Source of the DNA: an uncultured Chitinophaga sp.
GTDB lineage: Bacteria > Bacteroidota > Bacteroidia > Chitinophagales > Chitinophagaceae
Assembly (NCBI RefSeq): GCF_937874145.1
Contig: NZ_CALNBI010000007.1
Location: forward strand, 1 to 16,993
Reading direction: 5' to 3'
DNA length: 16,993 bases
Shown here: positions 14,614 to 16,993 of the stretch, piece after piece
Layout: the number at the start of each line of letters is the position of its first letter
Numbering within the stretch: position 1 is the first letter of the stretch
Made by a program: the position numbers and the translations under genes
Notes under the pieces: generated by a model
What the model was told of the DNA's origin: nothing
What the model saw: only the letters and a program-made list of their open reading frames with translations
Database searches by the model: none

Positions 14614-15309
14614 CTAAATCTCAAAAACAAATCCGTGCTGGGTCAACGCATCGTACTTTTTTCTATCGAACCGGTAGAGATGGGCGCCTTTTTTGGAGGT
14701 GCTTTTGTCTTTCTCATCCAGTTTCTCCAGGATGTCCATCGCCAGGATTTTCTTCCTAAAGTTACGTTTATCTAACGGTCGTTGATATATTTCTTCGTAT
14801 AAATTTCTCAATTGGGGCAGGGAAAACTTCTCGGGAAGTAGCTCGAAGCCGATGGGGTGGAACCTGGATTTGTCGCGCAGGCGCTCCAGGGCTTCGTTGA
14901 GCATGGTGTTGTGGTCGAATATCAGCCCGGGGATCTGGTGGAGGCTGAGCCAGTGCGCGCCGTGCTCCTGCGCCAGCAGGCGGTCGTGCTCGCTGATCCG
15001 GATGAGCGCGTAGTAAGCCAGGGAAATCACGCGCGCCCCGGTATCCCGGCTGGCGTCGCCATAAGTGCGCATCTGCTCCATGTAAATATCGCGGATGCCC
15101 GTGGTTTGCCGCAATACCCGGATCGCTGCATGGTCGGTGCTTTCATCCTCCTGTACAAACCCGCCAACGAGCGACCATGCGCCTGCCAGCGGGTCCACTT
15201 TCCGCTGGATGATCAACAGCTTCAATTTCCCCTCTTCGAACCCGAAAATGATGCAGTCCACTGCCACCAGGTGCCGCGGTGCATTGGCGTAAAACGATCC
15301 ATGGCTCAT
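14614..15309 (-). CDS. NrtR-type Nudix transcriptional regulator with degenerate Nudix box
   Basis: This 231-residue protein has an N-terminal Nudix fold (about 12-145; VDCIIFGFEEGKLKLLIIQR, then AWSLVGGFV) and a C-terminal winged helix (about 155-231; FSLPQLRNLYEEIY, RNFRKKIL, GAHLYRFD). That is the NrtR architecture. The Nudix box runs from G50 to I72. Gly50, Glu56, Arg64 and Gly71 remain, but the metal-binding REUxEE core reads RVLRQT, so hydrolysis is unlikely and the domain probably senses a ligand. Relatives repress NAD synthesis genes, or sugar genes such as arabinose genes (AraR) in Bacteroides. No such target lies here. It begins 31 nt after the DinB-like gene, so the two are probably co-transcribed and may be autoregulated. 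Confidence 0.9.
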   Translation of the reverse strand: MSHGSFYANAPRHLVAVDCIIFGFEEGKLKLLIIQRKVDPLAGAWSLVGGFVQEDESTDHAAIRVLRQTTGIRDIYMEQMRTYGDASRDTGARVISLAYYALIRISEHDRLLAQEHGAHWLSLHQIPGLIFDHNTMLNEALERLRDKSRFHPIGFELLPEKFSLPQLRNLYEEIYQRPLDKRNFRKKILAMDILEKLDEKDKSTSKKGAHLYRFDRKKYDALTQHGFVFEI

Positions 15310-15340
15310 AGTTCCGATTGTGATTGTAAAATACGGGGAA

Positions 15341-15835
15341 TTATTTTTTCTTGCTGGTATATTCGATGAAATCCGTGGAAGGTATCCTGGTGGCGCCCTG
15401 CTGCCGCAGCATCGTCACCAGCTGCCCGCGGTGGTAAGCCGAATGCGTGAACGACTGCAGCAGGATCTGCTCCACCGGCGTCTTGCAAACGCCCAGCGCG
15501 CGGCTGTTGTACTCCACCGTATGCGCCAGCCGCACGGGAGAAGCCGTGGCCACGAAGGCCGCCAGGTCCTCACTCTGCTTTACAAACAACCGCGCCAGTT
15601 CCTCCGTACTGCCCCGGAACGCTTCCGCCGCCGGCACCACCGGGCTCGCCAGGTGCAGGCGCTGGTACCAGATGCTTTCCGCATTCCAGATATGCAGTAC
15701 CGTTGCCCGCAGGGAGGGGTGGCTGCTCCCCATGTCACGGTCCAGCCGCTCGTCGGGCAGGACTGCCAGCGCCTTCATCAGCCGCTGGTTTGCCCAGGCG
15801 TTGTGCCGCGCCAATTGCAACAGAAGTTCCTTCAT
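15341..15835 (-). CDS. DinB-family putative metal-dependent enzyme
   Basis: This 164-residue protein has the four-helix-bundle pattern and length of the DinB/YfiT superfamily. The three metal-binding histidines are visible: His48 in VLHIWNAE, and His131 and His135 in THSAYHRGQ. The N-terminal HNAWANQRLM is also typical. Members include thiol-dependent S-transferases and hydrolases that use bacillithiol, mycothiol or glutathione, but most are uncharacterised; despite the name they are not DNA polymerases. It is the first gene of a two-gene unit with the Nudix regulator and has its own good promoter (15872-15903). A detoxification role controlled by its neighbour is a reasonable guess. No thiol specificity can be read from sequence. 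Confidence 0.9.
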   Translation of the reverse strand: MKELLLQLARHNAWANQRLMKALAVLPDERLDRDMGSSHPSLRATVLHIWNAESIWYQRLHLASPVVPAAEAFRGSTEELARLFVKQSEDLAAFVATASPVRLAHTVEYNSRALGVCKTPVEQILLQSFTHSAYHRGQLVTMLRQQGATRIPSTDFIEYTSKKK

Positions 15836-15851
15836 TAAAATCTTAATTTTA
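15836..15851. promoter_or_regulatory. Short AT inverted repeat at the DinB-like gene start
   Basis: TAAAAT (15836-15841) and ATTTTA (15846-15851) form perfect 6-bp arms around 4 nt, directly upstream of the DinB-like start codon and downstream of its predicted transcription start. It could be a repressor site or a leader hairpin. In AT-rich sequence it may also be chance. Confidence 0.2.
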
Positions 15852-15871
15852 CAGCTTACTGAATTACCTTA

Positions 15872-15903
15872 CCAAGATAATCATAACCAAAAAATAATTC
15901 AAA
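15872..15903 (-). promoter_or_regulatory. Predicted promoter of the DinB-like/Nudix regulator unit
   Basis: On the minus strand TTTG (15900-15903) is followed after 20 nt by TATCTTGG (15872-15879), seven of eight to TAnnTTTG. The transcription start would lie near 15867, about 32 nt before the start codon at 15835. I did not find a comparable plus-strand promoter for the divergent PLP-enzyme gene. Confidence 0.5.
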
Positions 15904-15912
15904 CTACCGCAT

Positions 15913-16993
15913 ATGAATCCTTCACCGCTCACAGGTTTCAGTTCGGTTTGCGTGCATGCAGGCCATGAGCAGGACCCGAGATACGCGCACCTCACTCCCA
16001 TTTACGCATCTTCCACCTACGTATATGACTCCGCCGAACAAGGCATGCGCCGGTTCAGCGGGCAGGAAGACGGGTTCATTTATTCCCGCTGGGACTCCCC
16101 CAACTTCCGGGAAGCGGAATCCAAAATAGCCGCCCTGGAAGCTTTCGGGCTCACAGGGGCCAACGGCTCGCCCCTCCAGCTCAAAGCCAAGCTCCATTCC
16201 TCCGGGATGGGCGCGCTTTCCACGCTGTTCCTCGCACACCTGAAAGCGGGGGATAAAGTCCTGTCGCACTATTCCCTCTACGGCGGCACCGAAGAGCTCT
16301 TCATGAAGATCCTCCCGCCGCTGGGCATCGAGGCCATCATCACCGACATGCGCGATCTGGACAAAACGGAAGACATCCTCCGCAACGATCCCTCCATCCG
16401 CATGATGTACCTCGAAACGCCCGCCAATCCTACCCTGCGGTGCGTGGACCTGGAAGCCCTCATCGCCATGGCGCAGCAGTATCATCTCATCTCCGCGGTC
16501 GACAATACCTTCGCCACGCCGTATCTCCAGCAGCCCTTCGCTTTCGGGGCCGATTACGTCTTCCATTCCACCACCAAATTCCTCAACGGCCACGGTACAG
16601 CGATCGGCGGGGTCCTTATCGGGCGCGACGTCGAGCGCATGAGCGGACCGGTGGAAAAAGTGCACCGCCTCCTCGGCGCCAACTCCAACCCATTCGACGC
16701 GTTCATGCTCACGCAAGGCATCAAAACCCTGGAAGTGCGCATGGAAAGGCATTGCCATAACGCCATGGAAGTGGCCGGCTTCCTCGACGGCCACCCGGCC
16801 ATCGCCAGCGTCAATTATCTCGGCCTGGCCGACCACCCGGATTTCATGATCGCTTCCCGGCAAATGAAACACCCCGGCGCCATGCTGAGCTTTGAACTGA
16901 AAGGCGGACTGGAAGCGGGCAAAAAATTCATCGACAAACTGCAGATGTGCCTCCGCGCCGTGAGCCTTGGCACAACAGACACGCTCATCTGCC
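15913..16993 (+). CDS. PLP-dependent trans-sulfuration enzyme (cystathionine gamma-synthase / gamma-lyase / methionine gamma-lyase family), 3'-truncated
   Basis: The frame from the ATG at 15913 stays open to the window edge, giving 360 residues of a protein usually about 390-430 long. This fold-type I enzyme family handles cysteine, homocysteine and methionine in the cytoplasm. Visible are Tyr57 in YSRWDSPN, SSGMGAL at 96-102, LYGGTEELF at 122-130, LETPANPTL at 168-176, the PLP-pyridine Asp197 in AVDNTFATP, and the Schiff-base Lys222 in HSTTKFLNGHGTAIGG. The position equivalent to the active-site Cys of classical methionine gamma-lyases is Gly125 in YGGT, as in cystathionine gamma-synthases, gamma-lyases and O-acetylhomoserine sulfhydrylases. 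The exact reaction is therefore open. An apparent insertion at about 80-93 precedes SSGM. The gene diverges from the DinB-like gene across 77 nt. Confidence 0.93.
   Translation, partial: MNPSPLTGFSSVCVHAGHEQDPRYAHLTPIYASSTYVYDSAEQGMRRFSGQEDGFIYSRWDSPNFREAESKIAALEAFGLTGANGSPLQLKAKLHSSGMGALSTLFLAHLKAGDKVLSHYSLYGGTEELFMKILPPLGIEAIITDMRDLDKTEDILRNDPSIRMMYLETPANPTLRCVDLEALIAMAQQYHLISAVDNTFATPYLQQPFAFGADYVFHSTTKFLNGHGTAIGGVLIGRDVERMSGPVEKVHRLLGANSNPFDAFMLTQGIKTLEVRMERHCHNAMEVAGFLDGHPAIASVNYLGLADHPDFMIASRQMKHPGAMLSFELKGGLEAGKKFIDKLQMCLRAVSLGTTDTLIC

Noticed and set aside
14497..14775. Plus-strand open frame of 92 codons overlapping the 3' end of the Nudix regulator gene
   Set aside because: More than half is antisense to the conserved winged-helix region, and the rest has no motif or convincing promoter.

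Overview
The window looks like a chromosomal segment from a fairly GC-rich Bacteroidota species, most likely in or near Chitinophagaceae. The evidence is a complete sprA gene (the outer-membrane translocon of the type IX secretion and gliding system, found only in this phylum), a TonB receptor with an N-terminal carboxypeptidase-regulatory-like domain, promoter-like sequences of the Bacteroidota TTTG / TAnnTTTG type, and weak or absent Shine-Dalgarno sequences. The genus is inferred from gene style and composition, not proven. No tRNA, rRNA, CRISPR array, insertion sequence or phage gene was seen.

Layout. 1-519 (+) is the 3' part of a YdfG-like short-chain dehydrogenase. 520-983 is an AT-richer gap with a good-looking promoter and a strong terminator about 375 nt apart, so it may encode a small RNA or a tiny protein. 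984-5024 (-) is a probable three-gene envelope operon read right to left: a small exported Cys/His protein, a TonB-dependent receptor, and an Asp-box (sialidase-like) lipoprotein with a Cys-x-Cys-Cys cluster. I read it as a metal-acquisition or metal-handling locus, perhaps for copper. A Crp/Fnr-like site lies upstream. 5150-13016 (-) is ruvA followed by the 7.2-kb sprA, 37 nt apart, ending in a clear terminator. 13109-14113 (+) is fabH, divergent from ruvA. A long hairpin separates it from a convergent 87-residue Cys-pair protein (14164-14427, -). 14614-15835 (-) is a DinB-like protein followed by a NrtR-type Nudix transcription factor whose Nudix box has lost its catalytic glutamates. 15913 to the end (+) is a PLP-dependent trans-sulfuration enzyme, cut by the window edge.

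Most of the window is conserved housekeeping and secretion genes. The parts most likely to hold undescribed biology are the orphan transcription unit at 540-949 and the Cys-rich TonB-receptor operon with its unusual upstream region. I found no complete new defence or mobile system and do not claim one.
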